Assembly (NCBI RefSeq): GCF_003591035.1
Contig: NZ_QYUO01000001.1
Location: 1,178,001-1,242,000, forward strand
Direction of reading: 5' to 3'
Length of the DNA: 64,000 nt
DNA from: Noviherbaspirillum saxi
GTDB taxonomy: Bacteria; Pseudomonadota; Gammaproteobacteria; Burkholderiales; Burkholderiaceae_D
This document shows, piece by piece, positions 46,070-54,738 of the stretch. The notes beneath the pieces are model-generated. The model had not been told where the DNA came from, did not search any database, and saw only the letters and a list, made by a program, of their open reading frames with translations. A program made the translations under genes and the position numbers. The first letter of the stretch is position 1. Each line of letters opens with the position of its first letter.

Positions 46070-46348
46070 GTCGGTACTTCCCTTTGTTCGTAGTCAGCCT
46101 GTTATCGGTGTCGGTCAAAAGCTGGTTGCAGTGCACGGACTTGCGCAACTCACCACGCCTTAGCCGCACACCCTGTAAAAGACGCTTCAGCGGAGATGCG
46201 CCTGCGATACCTGCAGGCGTGCGATACCCAGCTATTCTTCAATACGATTATCAGTCACGAATTTCTTCTGCGCAACACGAACTTGCAGCGCGCACAAATG
46301 CGCGGCCGTAAACTGTTGCGATGAGGTTCCGTCAAGACAGAATCCACG

Positions 46349-47197
46349 CTATATGCTTGTTAAAAGATCAATGGTCGCTTGGCACAAAGGATGACCCGGC
46401 GTTGCAAACGCATCGCAGATCGTCAGGTGATTCAGTCCAGGGAGGGGAACGGCGGCGCGGTGCGCAGGCTTCCAGGCGTTTTCAAGCAGTTCCGTCTGGC
46501 GCCTGAACTCGTCCGATTCCAGCGCGCCATAGGCGGTAATGAAGGGCGCAGGATGCGGCTGAGGCATCAGGACCGGCGACAACGGGGCAACGTCCTGTTC
46601 GGTCAACTTGAGGTCGACATTGACAAACTCCGCATGCCGCACCGGTTCCAGGTCGTACAGTCCCGACATCAGCACGCCGCCCTTGATCAGGTCGGCCGGC
46701 AGGTCGCTGCCATAGACAGTCCAGTGCGCGGCCATCATCATTGCAGCCAGGTGCGCGCCGGCCGAATGACCCGCCACCACGATGCGGCGCGGATCGAAAT
46801 CGTATTTGTCGGCGTTGCGGTATAGCCATGCCACCGCGCGCAGTTGCTGACACACGATCTCGGCGATCGACGCATGCGGCGCCAAGGTATAGTTGGTCAG
46901 CGCGACATTGAAGCCGGCGCGGGTAAAGGCCGGCGCCATGAAAGAAAAATCGGATTTGTCGAGCGAGCGCCACCAGCCGCCATGAATGAATACCAGCAGC
47001 GGCGCATCGCTGCGGCTCGCCGGAAAAAAGTCCAGACGTTCGCCGCTGGATTCGCCAAAGGCCAGATCGAACAGTGCAGCATGCGAGCGGCGCACCTGCA
47101 TCGAGTCTTTCAGCCAGCGTGTGAAAATATAAGGGTGGTCGGGAATGGAGGCACGGGCGTTGTATTGCTGGTTGTAGTATTCGGCTTTGTTTTTCAT
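46349..47197 (-). CDS. Alpha/beta hydrolase, arylformamidase/esterase-like
   Basis: A 282-residue hydrolase of the HSL/kynurenine-formamidase-like group: oxyanion motif FIHGGWW, nucleophile elbow GHSAGAHLAAM (Ser of GHSAG near residue 144) and a late histidine in LNHLTICDAF. The tryptophan-pathway gene neighbours of true kynB are absent, so substrate is open. It is monocistronic on the minus strand and divergent from the cobalamin locus. Confidence 0.85.
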   Translation of the reverse strand: MKNKAEYYNQQYNARASIPDHPYIFTRWLKDSMQVRRSHAALFDLAFGESSGERLDFFPASRSDAPLLVFIHGGWWRSLDKSDFSFMAPAFTRAGFNVALTNYTLAPHASIAEIVCQQLRAVAWLYRNADKYDFDPRRIVVAGHSAGAHLAAMMMAAHWTVYGSDLPADLIKGGVLMSGLYDLEPVRHAEFVNVDLKLTEQDVAPLSPVLMPQPHPAPFITAYGALESDEFRRQTELLENAWKPAHRAAVPLPGLNHLTICDAFATPGHPLCQATIDLLTSI

Positions 47198-47310
47198 AAA
47201 TGACGCGTGAAGGGCAGGGCAAATGCCTAGTCTACTGTCTATTCATCGATATGGCCCGCCCGGCTTGCCGAATTGACTCCGTTCGGCGCGCACCTTACAC
47301 TGCCTGCATT

Positions 47311-47513
47311 CTGGTGCCCGCAGCCGCAGTCGCGACTGCAGTTAAACGGGAAACACGCTGCTCCCTGGAGTACAACGTGTGCTGCCCCCGCAACGGTAAG
47401 CAAGCGTTATGACGGAAGCCGCAAGGCGACTGCCTGACAGACGGTCCCTCGTACCACTGTGCAGTCTGCATGGGAAGGTCGACCGGTTCATCTTGCCAGC
47501 CCGGATACCGGCC
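47311..47513 (+). ncRNA. Cobalamin riboswitch 1 (before cobT)
   Basis: The leader has the adenosylcobalamin riboswitch signatures in order: GGTGCCCG, GTTAAACGGGAA, TGCTGCCCCCGCAACGGTAA (the B12 box) and CAGCCCGGATACCGGCC. It ends about 90 nt before cobT. From position 47341 to 47513 it is 165/173 identical to a second copy at 50100-50272. Expression of cobT-cobS-cobC should fall when adenosylcobalamin is present. Confidence 0.95.
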
Positions 47514-47601
47514 GGAATGGTTGGCGGACAGTTGTTCAGTTCGCCGGCGCAGTGCATGCAGACGGGGTTTTCTGCTGTCCCGACCTTCCTATATAAATCA
47601 C

Positions 47602-48636
47602 ATGCCTATTCCATCTGTCGAACCGACGGTCAATGCTGCGCTATCCACGCTGCTTGAAGCCGCCATCAACAACAAGACCAAGCCGCCGGGCAGTCTTGGC
47701 GAACTCGAATCGCTGGCGCACCGGATCGGATTGATTCAGCGTACGGTACATCCGCGTATCGTGGCGCCCGCCGTCATCGTATTCGCCGGCGACCATGGCA
47801 TCACTGCCGAAAACGTGTCTCCGTATCCGCAAAGCGTCACCTGGCAGATGGTGGAGAATTTTCTTGCCGACGGCGCCGCGATCAATGTGTTCGCGCGTCA
47901 GAATGGCTGCGCCTTGCATGTGGTCGATGCCGGCGTCAACCACGATTTCGGTATACGTGACGGGCTGCTGGATCGAAAGATAGGCCGCGGGACGCGCAAC
48001 TTCGCGCAGCAGCCCGCGATGAGTCATGATGAATGCATGCTTGCGATCGAGCGCGGCGCTGCGTTGGTCGGACGGCTGGACGGCAACGTGATCGGTTTCG
48101 GCGAAATGGGAATCGGCAATACGACCGCTGCCGCAGCATTGATGCACAAGATGACCGGCGCGCCGCTCAGCCAATGCGTGGGTGCGGGCGCCGGCCTCTC
48201 GGCCGATGGCGTTGCACATAAATTGCAAGTCCTCGAACGTGCGGTTGCGCTGCATGAGCATGCCAGCGAAGCAATCGATGTGCTGACCACCTTCGGCGGG
48301 TATGAGATCGCCATGATGGTAGGCGCCATGCTGGCCGCTGCCGAGAAGCACATGGTGTTGATGATTGACGGATTCATTGTCACCAGCGCCTTGCTGGTGG
48401 CGGCGAAACTGCAGCCGGCGATACTCGACTACTGTGTGTTCTCGCATTGTTCCGATGAACGCGGACACCGGCTGATGCTCGCGCATCTTGGCGCGCGTCC
48501 CTTGCTGCAGCTGGGATTGCGTCTGGGCGAGGGCAGCGGCTGCGCGCTGGCGTTGCCGCTGGTGCATGCAGCGGTCAATTTTCTCAATCGCATGGCGACC
48601 TTCGAATCTGCGCAGGTCAGCGGCAAGGAGCGCTAG
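47602..48636 (+). CDS. cobT: Nicotinate-nucleotide--dimethylbenzimidazole phosphoribosyltransferase
   Basis: A 344-residue CobT that makes alpha-ribazole phosphate from dimethylbenzimidazole and nicotinate mononucleotide. FAGDHGITAENVSPYPQSVT, GFGEMGIGNTTAAAAL and the active-site loop LGEGSGCALALPL are typical. ATG 47602 lies after the riboswitch; upstream in-frame codons fall inside the RNA. It starts the plus-strand cobalamin locus and is followed by cobS after five bases. Confidence 0.95.
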   Translation: MPIPSVEPTVNAALSTLLEAAINNKTKPPGSLGELESLAHRIGLIQRTVHPRIVAPAVIVFAGDHGITAENVSPYPQSVTWQMVENFLADGAAINVFARQNGCALHVVDAGVNHDFGIRDGLLDRKIGRGTRNFAQQPAMSHDECMLAIERGAALVGRLDGNVIGFGEMGIGNTTAAAALMHKMTGAPLSQCVGAGAGLSADGVAHKLQVLERAVALHEHASEAIDVLTTFGGYEIAMMVGAMLAAAEKHMVLMIDGFIVTSALLVAAKLQPAILDYCVFSHCSDERGHRLMLAHLGARPLLQLGLRLGEGSGCALALPLVHAAVNFLNRMATFESAQVSGKER

Positions 48637-48641
48637 GCGCC

Positions 48642-49406
48642 ATGCATCAGCTCAGGCTGTTTTTCACCGCGCTGCAATTCTTCACGCGCCTGCCGATTCC
48701 GCGCTGGGTCGGATTCGAGCCGGAATGGCTGCATCATGCAAGCCGGTATTTCCCTGCAGTGGGCATCGTGGTCGGTGCGGTCACTGCCAGCGTCTATGCA
48801 CTGGCGAGCCTGTGGCTGCCGCCCCTCGTCGCGGTCATGTTGTCGACGATTGCGGGCATTTACCTGACCGGCGCGTTTCATGAGGACGGTTTCGCCGATA
48901 CCTGCGACGGGATGGGCGGCGGCATGACGCGCGAACGGGTGCTGGAGATCATGACCGATTCGCGCATCGGCGCTTACGGTGCGATCGGTATCGTGCTGAT
49001 ACTGGGCCTGAAATCTGCAACGCTCGCGCAATTGCCTCCACAGGCGGCTATCGCTGCACTGTTGCTGGGGCATCCACTGTCGCGCCTGGCAGCCAGTGCC
49101 TTGATATGGAAGCTCGCCTATGTCAAAGGCGAGGGCAAGGCAAAGCCTCTGGCGCAAGGCATGACACACGGGGAGTTTCTTGTTGCGGTCCTGTCGACGG
49201 CCGTACCGGTGGCGGTCTTGCTGACACTAGGCTGGCTGAACCTGCAAGCCTTGCTTGCTGCCCTTGCGGCGGTAGTCCTTGTCACTCTTTGGCTTGCGCG
49301 CAAATTCGTTCGCCGTCTCGGCGGCTACACCGGTGATTGTCTTGGCGCAGTCCAGCAGGTCGCTGAAGTCGTCTGCTACCTTGCCGTCCTGGCAGCCGCA
49401 CACTGA
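48642..49406 (+). CDS. cobS: Adenosylcobinamide-GDP ribazoletransferase (cobalamin synthase)
   Basis: A 254-residue inner-membrane enzyme joining adenosylcobinamide-GDP and alpha-ribazole (phosphate). The N-terminal FFTALQFFTRLPIP and the Mg-binding AFHEDGFADTCDGMGGG are characteristic; about six to seven hydrophobic segments follow. It is spaced five bases from cobT and one base from the phosphatase gene. Confidence 0.94.
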   Translation: MHQLRLFFTALQFFTRLPIPRWVGFEPEWLHHASRYFPAVGIVVGAVTASVYALASLWLPPLVAVMLSTIAGIYLTGAFHEDGFADTCDGMGGGMTRERVLEIMTDSRIGAYGAIGIVLILGLKSATLAQLPPQAAIAALLLGHPLSRLAASALIWKLAYVKGEGKAKPLAQGMTHGEFLVAVLSTAVPVAVLLTLGWLNLQALLAALAAVVLVTLWLARKFVRRLGGYTGDCLGAVQQVAEVVCYLAVLAAAH

Positions 49407-49407
49407 A

Positions 49408-49965
49408 ATGCGTTTGTATCTGATCCGTCATGGCAAGCCCGAGGTTGAGCCTGGCGTCTGTTATGGCAGCACCGATCTCCGTGTATCGGAGCCTGAACAT
49501 GCACGCGTGCTGGCGTCGCTATTACCCGCACTGCCGCATGGCCTACCGGTCTATTGCAGTCCGCTGCAACGCTGTCGCGCATTGGCGGTCGCCATCGCCG
49601 ACGCAAATGGCAGTGCTAATGCGATCGTCGACCCGCGTCTCGCAGAGATGGATTTCGGCGCCTGGGAAATGCGCCCCTGGCAAAACATTTCTCAAGCCGA
49701 AGTCGACGCTTGGGCTGCCGATGTCGTCCATTACCGTCCCGGCGGCGGCGAAACCGTGCTTGAAGTGGCGACGCGCGTCCGCGACTTTCATGAAAGCTTG
49801 CGTGCGCAATCAGTGCAGACAGCGATCGTCGTTTGCCATGCGGGAAGCTTGCGCCTGCTTAGCCAATGTCCACACTACGGTTCTGTTGCTGAAGTGGCGC
49901 GCCATGCCGCTGCTGTGATGCATGATATTGGTTACGGGACACTCTCTATCCTTGATTGTCAGTAA
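49408..49965 (+). CDS. cobC: Alpha-ribazole phosphatase
   Basis: A 185-residue histidine-phosphatase-superfamily protein that dephosphorylates alpha-ribazole phosphate or adenosylcobalamin phosphate. The phosphate-accepting histidine is in LIRHGKPE (His8), with YCSPLQRCR, EMDFGAWE and VCHAGSLRLL completing the site. ATG 49408 follows the cobS stop by one base; the frame is open further upstream without similarity. A second riboswitch follows, so this ends the first cob transcript unit. Confidence 0.92.
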   Translation: MRLYLIRHGKPEVEPGVCYGSTDLRVSEPEHARVLASLLPALPHGLPVYCSPLQRCRALAVAIADANGSANAIVDPRLAEMDFGAWEMRPWQNISQAEVDAWAADVVHYRPGGGETVLEVATRVRDFHESLRAQSVQTAIVVCHAGSLRLLSQCPHYGSVAEVARHAAAVMHDIGYGTLSILDCQ

Positions 49966-50070
49966 GGCAAGTTCCGGTTTGGCCGGCACGAGAAATTCTG
50001 TTTGCGGCTAGTCCTCAAGCGCTTACGCTTGTTGTCGGCGTGTACTGCAAGCTTTACAATAGCCGGGTTT

Positions 50071-50272
50071 TGGTGCCCGCCTGCATATTCATGCAGGCAG
50101 TTAAACGGGAAACACGATGCTTTTCGGAGTACAACGTGTGCTGCCCCCGCAACGGTAAGCAAGCGTCATGACGGAAGCCGCAAGGCGACTATCTGACAGA
50201 CGGTCCCTCGTACCACTGTGCAGTCTGCATGGGAAGGTCGACCGGTTCATCTTGCCAGCCCGGATACCGGCC
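50071..50272 (+). ncRNA. Cobalamin riboswitch 2 (before btuB)
   Basis: The same ordered signatures as riboswitch 1 occur: GGTGCCCG, GTTAAACGGGAA, the B12 box and GCCCGGATACCGGCC. The outer variable stem differs (CCTGCATATTCATGCAGG here), while from 50100 to 50272 only eight of 173 bases differ. It lies 163 nt before the btuB ATG and should repress the uptake and late-assembly genes with B12. Confidence 0.95.
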
Positions 50273-50434
50273 AGAACAGGTGGAAGCATGCGGACGGGGA
50301 CCGTCGCAACGCAGGTTGACCGGCACATCGATCGTGCACGGCAACCTCTTTCGACATACACGTCCAGTTCGAATGCTTTCTTTCAATCCGGCCTGCGGGG
50401 AAGCGGGCGATTGGCTATTCACTGGAATCACATC

Positions 50435-52303
50435 ATGTCTTCATCCGTATCCCTGGCCGCTCAGGCAGCAGGCAAGCCCTTGGTCATGGCGCTCGCCATT
50501 TGCTCCGCGTTTTCCGCATCGTCGCTCGCAACTGCTCAAGAAAAACAACTTGAATCCGTAGTCGTCACCGTGTCGAGGATGCCGAAGATTGCGACTGAAG
50601 TACTCAGCGACTATGCAATCATTACCTCGGACGACATTGCCAAGTCCGGTCACAAGTCGCTGGTCGATTTGCTGCAACGCCAGCGCGGCCTCGAAGTCGT
50701 GCGCAATGGAGGCCCTGGTGCGTCTTCTTCGGTTTTTCTGCGCGGGACAGACAACAAACAGAATATTGTCCTGATCGATGGGGTGCGCGTAGGTTCTTCC
50801 ACCAGCGGCGGTGCAACCTGGTCATCCATTCCCTTGTCGCAGATCGACAGGGTCGAAATCGTGTACGGCCCGGCAAGCACCATGTATGGCGCCGATGCGG
50901 TCGGCGGTGTGATCCAGATCTTCACCAAGCAGGGCGATGGGCCTCCTGCACCGACCGTGTCGGCCGGATTCGGCAGTCACAATACCTACAAGCTCGAAGC
51001 GGGCGTGTCGGGATCGCATGAAGGCTTCCGTTATGCGCTGCGCGCATCGCATGACGAATCGGACGGCTTTTCGGCGACCAAGCCCGGCGCATTCGGTTTC
51101 AATCCGGATCGCGACGGCTTCGATAACGACAGCGTGAGCGGACAACTCGGTTTGCAGCTTGCGAAAGGCCATGATATCGGTCTGACTTTTCTGCATAGCG
51201 ATCTCAAGAACCGGTTCGACAATAGCGCGACCTTCGACGACCGCAGCAGCACGAAGCTGGCTTCCTATGGCGTCTACAGCAAGAACCAGATCCTGCCGAA
51301 CTGGACCAGCCAGGTGCAGGTATCACAATCGCAGGATCGTGTCGTATCGAACATGCGCTCCGGTCGCACCTTGTTCGATACCACCCAGACGCATGTTAGC
51401 TGGCAAAATAATTTCACAGTGTTCGGCACCGATATCCTGCAATTGATCGCCGAGCATCGCAGGGAAGAAGTCGACTCCACCACCCGGGAGCTGATAGGTG
51501 CGCGCACCACCGAATCGCTGGCCGCCGCCTATCAATTGAAGCGTGGCGCTCACCTGGCTGCCGCAGGTATTCGCTACGACGACAATTCGCAGTTCGGTTC
51601 CAAAACCACCGGCAACTTGTCCTACGGCTACCGTCTGACAGGCGCATTGCGGGCCAGCGCCAGCGTCGCGACCAGCTTCCGCGCGCCGACCTTCAACGAC
51701 TTGTATTTCCCGGGTTTCGGCATTGCAAGCAACCGTCCGGAGAAGGGCAGAAATGCCGAGATCGGCTTGTACTACGATAACGGCAAGTCGCAGTACAGCG
51801 CCGTGTATTACCGCAACCGACTGTCCGACATGCTGGTCAATACCACCGTCTGTCCGATCGAGCAAGCGACCCATCCATTCGGCTGCGCGTACAACGTCAA
51901 CAAGGCATTGCTGACAGGCTTGAGTTTCAATGCCGCCGTACCACTGGGTGATTTCAAGCTGCGCGGTGCGTTCGATCTGCAGGATCCGAAGGACGAGACG
52001 ACCGGACGGCAACTTGCCCGCCGCTCCAAAAAACATGGCACCCTTGGGCTGGAATACGGCCTCGGCAAGCTGACCACGGGAAGCGAAGTCGTGTTCTCTG
52101 GCCACCGTTTCGACGATACCAACAACCGCAATCGCCTGGGCGGCTACGGCTTGGTCAACCTGTACGCGCACTATGATTTCGCGCCAGGCTGGTCGGTGTT
52201 CGGACGCTGGGAAAATGTGTTCGACAAGGAATATGAACTGGCGAGAACCTACAACACGGTCGGTTCCAGCGTCTTTGTCGGAATCCGTTACGGCATACGT
52301 TAA
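50435..52303 (+). CDS. btuB: TonB-dependent outer-membrane cobalamin receptor
   Basis: A 622-residue receptor with a signal peptide ending near ATAQ, a TonB box in LESVVVTVSR, a plug domain (LLQRQRGLEVV, FLRGTDNKQNIVLIDGVR, then MYGADAVGGVIQIFT) and a beta-barrel to the C-terminus YGIR. BtuB brings B12 across the outer membrane with TonB-ExbBD. ATG 50435 is used because in-frame codons further upstream lie in the riboswitch. The barrel ends in Arg instead of the usual aromatic residue. Confidence 0.93.
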   Translation: MSSSVSLAAQAAGKPLVMALAICSAFSASSLATAQEKQLESVVVTVSRMPKIATEVLSDYAIITSDDIAKSGHKSLVDLLQRQRGLEVVRNGGPGASSSVFLRGTDNKQNIVLIDGVRVGSSTSGGATWSSIPLSQIDRVEIVYGPASTMYGADAVGGVIQIFTKQGDGPPAPTVSAGFGSHNTYKLEAGVSGSHEGFRYALRASHDESDGFSATKPGAFGFNPDRDGFDNDSVSGQLGLQLAKGHDIGLTFLHSDLKNRFDNSATFDDRSSTKLASYGVYSKNQILPNWTSQVQVSQSQDRVVSNMRSGRTLFDTTQTHVSWQNNFTVFGTDILQLIAEHRREEVDSTTRELIGARTTESLAAAYQLKRGAHLAAAGIRYDDNSQFGSKTTGNLSYGYRLTGALRASASVATSFRAPTFNDLYFPGFGIASNRPEKGRNAEIGLYYDNGKSQYSAVYYRNRLSDMLVNTTVCPIEQATHPFGCAYNVNKALLTGLSFNAAVPLGDFKLRGAFDLQDPKDETTGRQLARRSKKHGTLGLEYGLGKLTTGSEVVFSGHRFDDTNNRNRLGGYGLVNLYAHYDFAPGWSVFGRWENVFDKEYELARTYNTVGSSVFVGIRYGIR

Positions 52304-52317
52304 GCAACGGGAGCAAC

Positions 52318-53355
52318 GTGCATAGCAGCGCTATTTCACTGCCGTCCTTTCGCGAGCGCCGCCGCGCGGTGACGATCTTGTCTGCGCTGGCCGCGGCCGG
52401 CGCCGCAACCATACTGTTCGCCTGCGCCATCGGTTCTGTATCGCTGTCAGTGCCCGAACTGTTCGGGGCATTGGCCGACATCCTGGCCGGTCGGCCGGCG
52501 TCACTCGCGGCAACCCTGCTTGAATTGCGATTGGGCCGTGCCTTGTCCGCTTTCGTGACCGGGGCGACACTCGCACTGGCCGGCGTCATGATGCAGGCCT
52601 TGCTGCGCAATCCGCTTGCCGATCCCTATGTGCTCGGGGTGTCAGGCGGTGCGGCGGTTGGCGCGCTGGCCGCCATCCTGTTCATGGCCGCTGCATGGAT
52701 GGTGGACCTGGCCGCATTCGCCGGCGCGATCGCGGTCGCCTTCCTTTTGTTGATTCTTGCCTATCGCGACCTGCGCGGCAGCGGAGGCGACAGCAATGCG
52801 CCCATGCTGCTGCTGACCGGCGTCATCGTGGCTGCCGGTTGCAGCGCGCTCGTCACGCTCATGTTGTCGATCGCACCCGACAACCGGCTGCGCGGGATGG
52901 TGTTCTGGCTGATCGGCGATTTGTCGGCCACGCAATTGCGCGGGCTGCCGTGGCTGATCTGGGCTATCGCGCTGGTTTTCGCGGTGCGTGTGGCGCGCGC
53001 GGTGAATGTGATGGCCTTGCATGCGGAAGCGGCTGCCACCCTGGGCATTTCGGTGGCCAGGTTGCGTCAGGGCCTGTTCCTGTGCGCGGCGCTGCTGACT
53101 GCCAGCGCCGTCAGCAGCGCCGGCAGCATCGGCTTTGTCGGCCTGATCGTACCGCACGCATGCCGCTTTGCATGGGGGCCCGACCATCGGCTGCTGTTGC
53201 CGGCTGCAACCTTGGCCGGCGGCAGTTTCCTGGTCCTCGCCGATACGCTCGCGCGTACTATCATCGCGCCGCAGCAGTTGCCGGTCGGCGTCATCACGGC
53301 ATTGATCGGCGTGCCGGTTTTCCTGGTGCAATTGCACCAGTTGCACAGGAAATAA
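52318..53355 (+). CDS. btuC: Cobalamin ABC transporter permease (FecCD/BtuC family)
   Basis: A 345-residue membrane protein with about ten hydrophobic segments and the family motifs RLGRALSAFVTGATLALAG, LRNPLADPYVLGVSGGAAVG and VGLIVPHACRF. With the next gene and BtuF it forms the inner-membrane importer. The start is GTG at 52318, preceded by ACGGGAG. It lies 14 bp after btuB. Siderophore transport is an alternative for the family, but the context is B12. Confidence 0.93.
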   Translation: MHSSAISLPSFRERRRAVTILSALAAAGAATILFACAIGSVSLSVPELFGALADILAGRPASLAATLLELRLGRALSAFVTGATLALAGVMMQALLRNPLADPYVLGVSGGAAVGALAAILFMAAAWMVDLAAFAGAIAVAFLLLILAYRDLRGSGGDSNAPMLLLTGVIVAAGCSALVTLMLSIAPDNRLRGMVFWLIGDLSATQLRGLPWLIWAIALVFAVRVARAVNVMALHAEAAATLGISVARLRQGLFLCAALLTASAVSSAGSIGFVGLIVPHACRFAWGPDHRLLLPAATLAGGSFLVLADTLARTIIAPQQLPVGVITALIGVPVFLVQLHQLHRK

Positions 53356-53359
53356 GTGT

Positions 53360-54136
53360 ATGCAGGCGAATCAACTTTCCTTGCACATCGGCGCGCGCAA
53401 GCTGGTCATTGGATTGAACTGGCAAGTAGAGACCGGACAGTGCTGGTGCGTCATCGGGCGCAACGGCGCTGGCAAAAGTACCTTGCTGCGCACGCTGGTC
53501 GGGATGCGTCCCCCCGATAGCGGAAACGTCAGCATCAAGGGACGTTCTCTTGCCGACTGGCCATTGAACGCGCTGGCGCGCGAACGGGCTTATCTGGCGC
53601 AGGGCCGTAACGATGCCTTCGGCTATCGTGCCATCGAAACCGTGCTGGCGGCGCGTCATCCTTATCAGGACGATCGTTACTGGGATGCGGAAGACGATTA
53701 CCGTGTTGCGATGACTGCATTGCGTGCACTGGATGTCGCCGAACTAGCGGAACGCGACGTACGTACGCTGTCCGGCGGCGAGCGCCAGCGGGTAGCCATC
53801 GCGGCGACGCTGGCGCAGGACGCGCCGCTCCTGTTGCTTGATGAACCCGCCAGCGCGCTCGATCTGGCGCACCAGGTCGGTGTCATGGAATTGCTGTCCC
53901 GGCTGTGCCGGGCCGAGCAAAAGGCGGTGATCCTGGTCAGCCATGACCTTAATCTCGCGCATAGCGTGGCAACCCATGCGTTGTTGCTGATGGGCGATGG
54001 CACCTGGCAGGCGGGACCGGTCAACGAGGTGATGACTGCAGAACGCTTAAGCCATTGCCTCGGCTATCCGATCGATATCGTCCGGCACGGCAAACGCAGC
54101 ATCTTTATTCCAGCGGAGAACACGCATCATGAGTGA
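53360..54136 (+). CDS. btuD: Cobalamin ABC transporter ATP-binding protein (BtuD-like)
   Basis: A 258-residue FepC/BtuD-type ABC ATPase with Walker A GRNGAGKST, signature LSGGERQR, Walker B LLLLDEPASALD and the switch histidine in VSHDLNLAHS. It follows btuC by four bases and overlaps the adenosyltransferase gene by eight bases, so it is in the same transcript. Confidence 0.92.
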   Translation: MQANQLSLHIGARKLVIGLNWQVETGQCWCVIGRNGAGKSTLLRTLVGMRPPDSGNVSIKGRSLADWPLNALARERAYLAQGRNDAFGYRAIETVLAARHPYQDDRYWDAEDDYRVAMTALRALDVAELAERDVRTLSGGERQRVAIAATLAQDAPLLLLDEPASALDLAHQVGVMELLSRLCRAEQKAVILVSHDLNLAHSVATHALLLMGDGTWQAGPVNEVMTAERLSHCLGYPIDIVRHGKRSIFIPAENTHHE

Positions 54137-54734
54137 TGACATCAACGAGCGCCATCGCGTGCGCATGCAGCGCAAAAAGGAAGTGGTCGATCAAAAGATC
54201 GATGCGGCCAAGCGCGACGCCGGCGTGCTGCTGGTGAATACCGGCAATGGCAAGGGGAAAAGTTCCAGCGCCTTCGGCATGGCGATCCGCGCGCTCGGCC
54301 ATGGCATGAAAGTCGGCGTCGTGCAATTCATCAAGGGCGCCAAGTCGACCGGGGAAGAGTTGTTCTTGCAGCGCTTCCCCGACGAAGTCAGTTTCCATGC
54401 GATGGGCGACGGCTATACCTGGGAAACGCAGAATCGCGAGCGCGACATTGCCAGCGCCGAGCGGGCCTGGGAAAAGGCAAAGAGCTTTTTATCCGACCCT
54501 GCCATCGGATTCGTCGTACTTGACGAGTTGAATATCGCATTGAAGTACAAATACCTGGATGTGCAGCAAGTGATCGCCGACCTGCAGGCCCGTCCGGTCA
54601 TGCAGCATGTCGTCGTCACCGGCCGCGCGGCGCCGCTCGAACTGATTGCCGTTGCCGATACTGTGACGGAAATGCAGCCTGTCAAGCATGCATTCGCCGC
54701 AGGTATCGCGGCGCAAGCCGGCGTTGAATGGTAA
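54129..54734 (+). CDS. cobO: Cob(I)alamin / corrinoid adenosyltransferase
   Basis: A 201-residue CobA/CobO/BtuR-type P-loop enzyme that attaches the adenosyl group to Co(I) corrinoids. VNTGNGKGKSSSAFG is the P-loop (about residues 36-50), and WEKAKSFL and VVLDELNIALKYKYLD are conserved. The acidic/basic N-terminal helix is typical. It follows btuD with an eight-base overlap and precedes cobB by four bases. Confidence 0.94.
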   Translation: MSDDINERHRVRMQRKKEVVDQKIDAAKRDAGVLLVNTGNGKGKSSSAFGMAIRALGHGMKVGVVQFIKGAKSTGEELFLQRFPDEVSFHAMGDGYTWETQNRERDIASAERAWEKAKSFLSDPAIGFVVLDELNIALKYKYLDVQQVIADLQARPVMQHVVVTGRAAPLELIAVADTVTEMQPVKHAFAAGIAAQAGVEW

Positions 54735-54738
54735 AGCC

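Noticed and set aside
46070..46150. Possible FliA-type promoter before cheZ (CCGATAA)
   Set aside because: Only the -10-like half is convincing; no TAAA-type -35 is seen at the right distance.
47470..47601. N-terminal extension of cobT into the leader
   Set aside because: It would translate the riboswitch end; CobT similarity begins at ATG 47602.
50168..50434. N-terminal extension of btuB to ATG 50168
   Set aside because: The segment lies inside the riboswitch and lacks signal-peptide features; the signal peptide starts at 50435.
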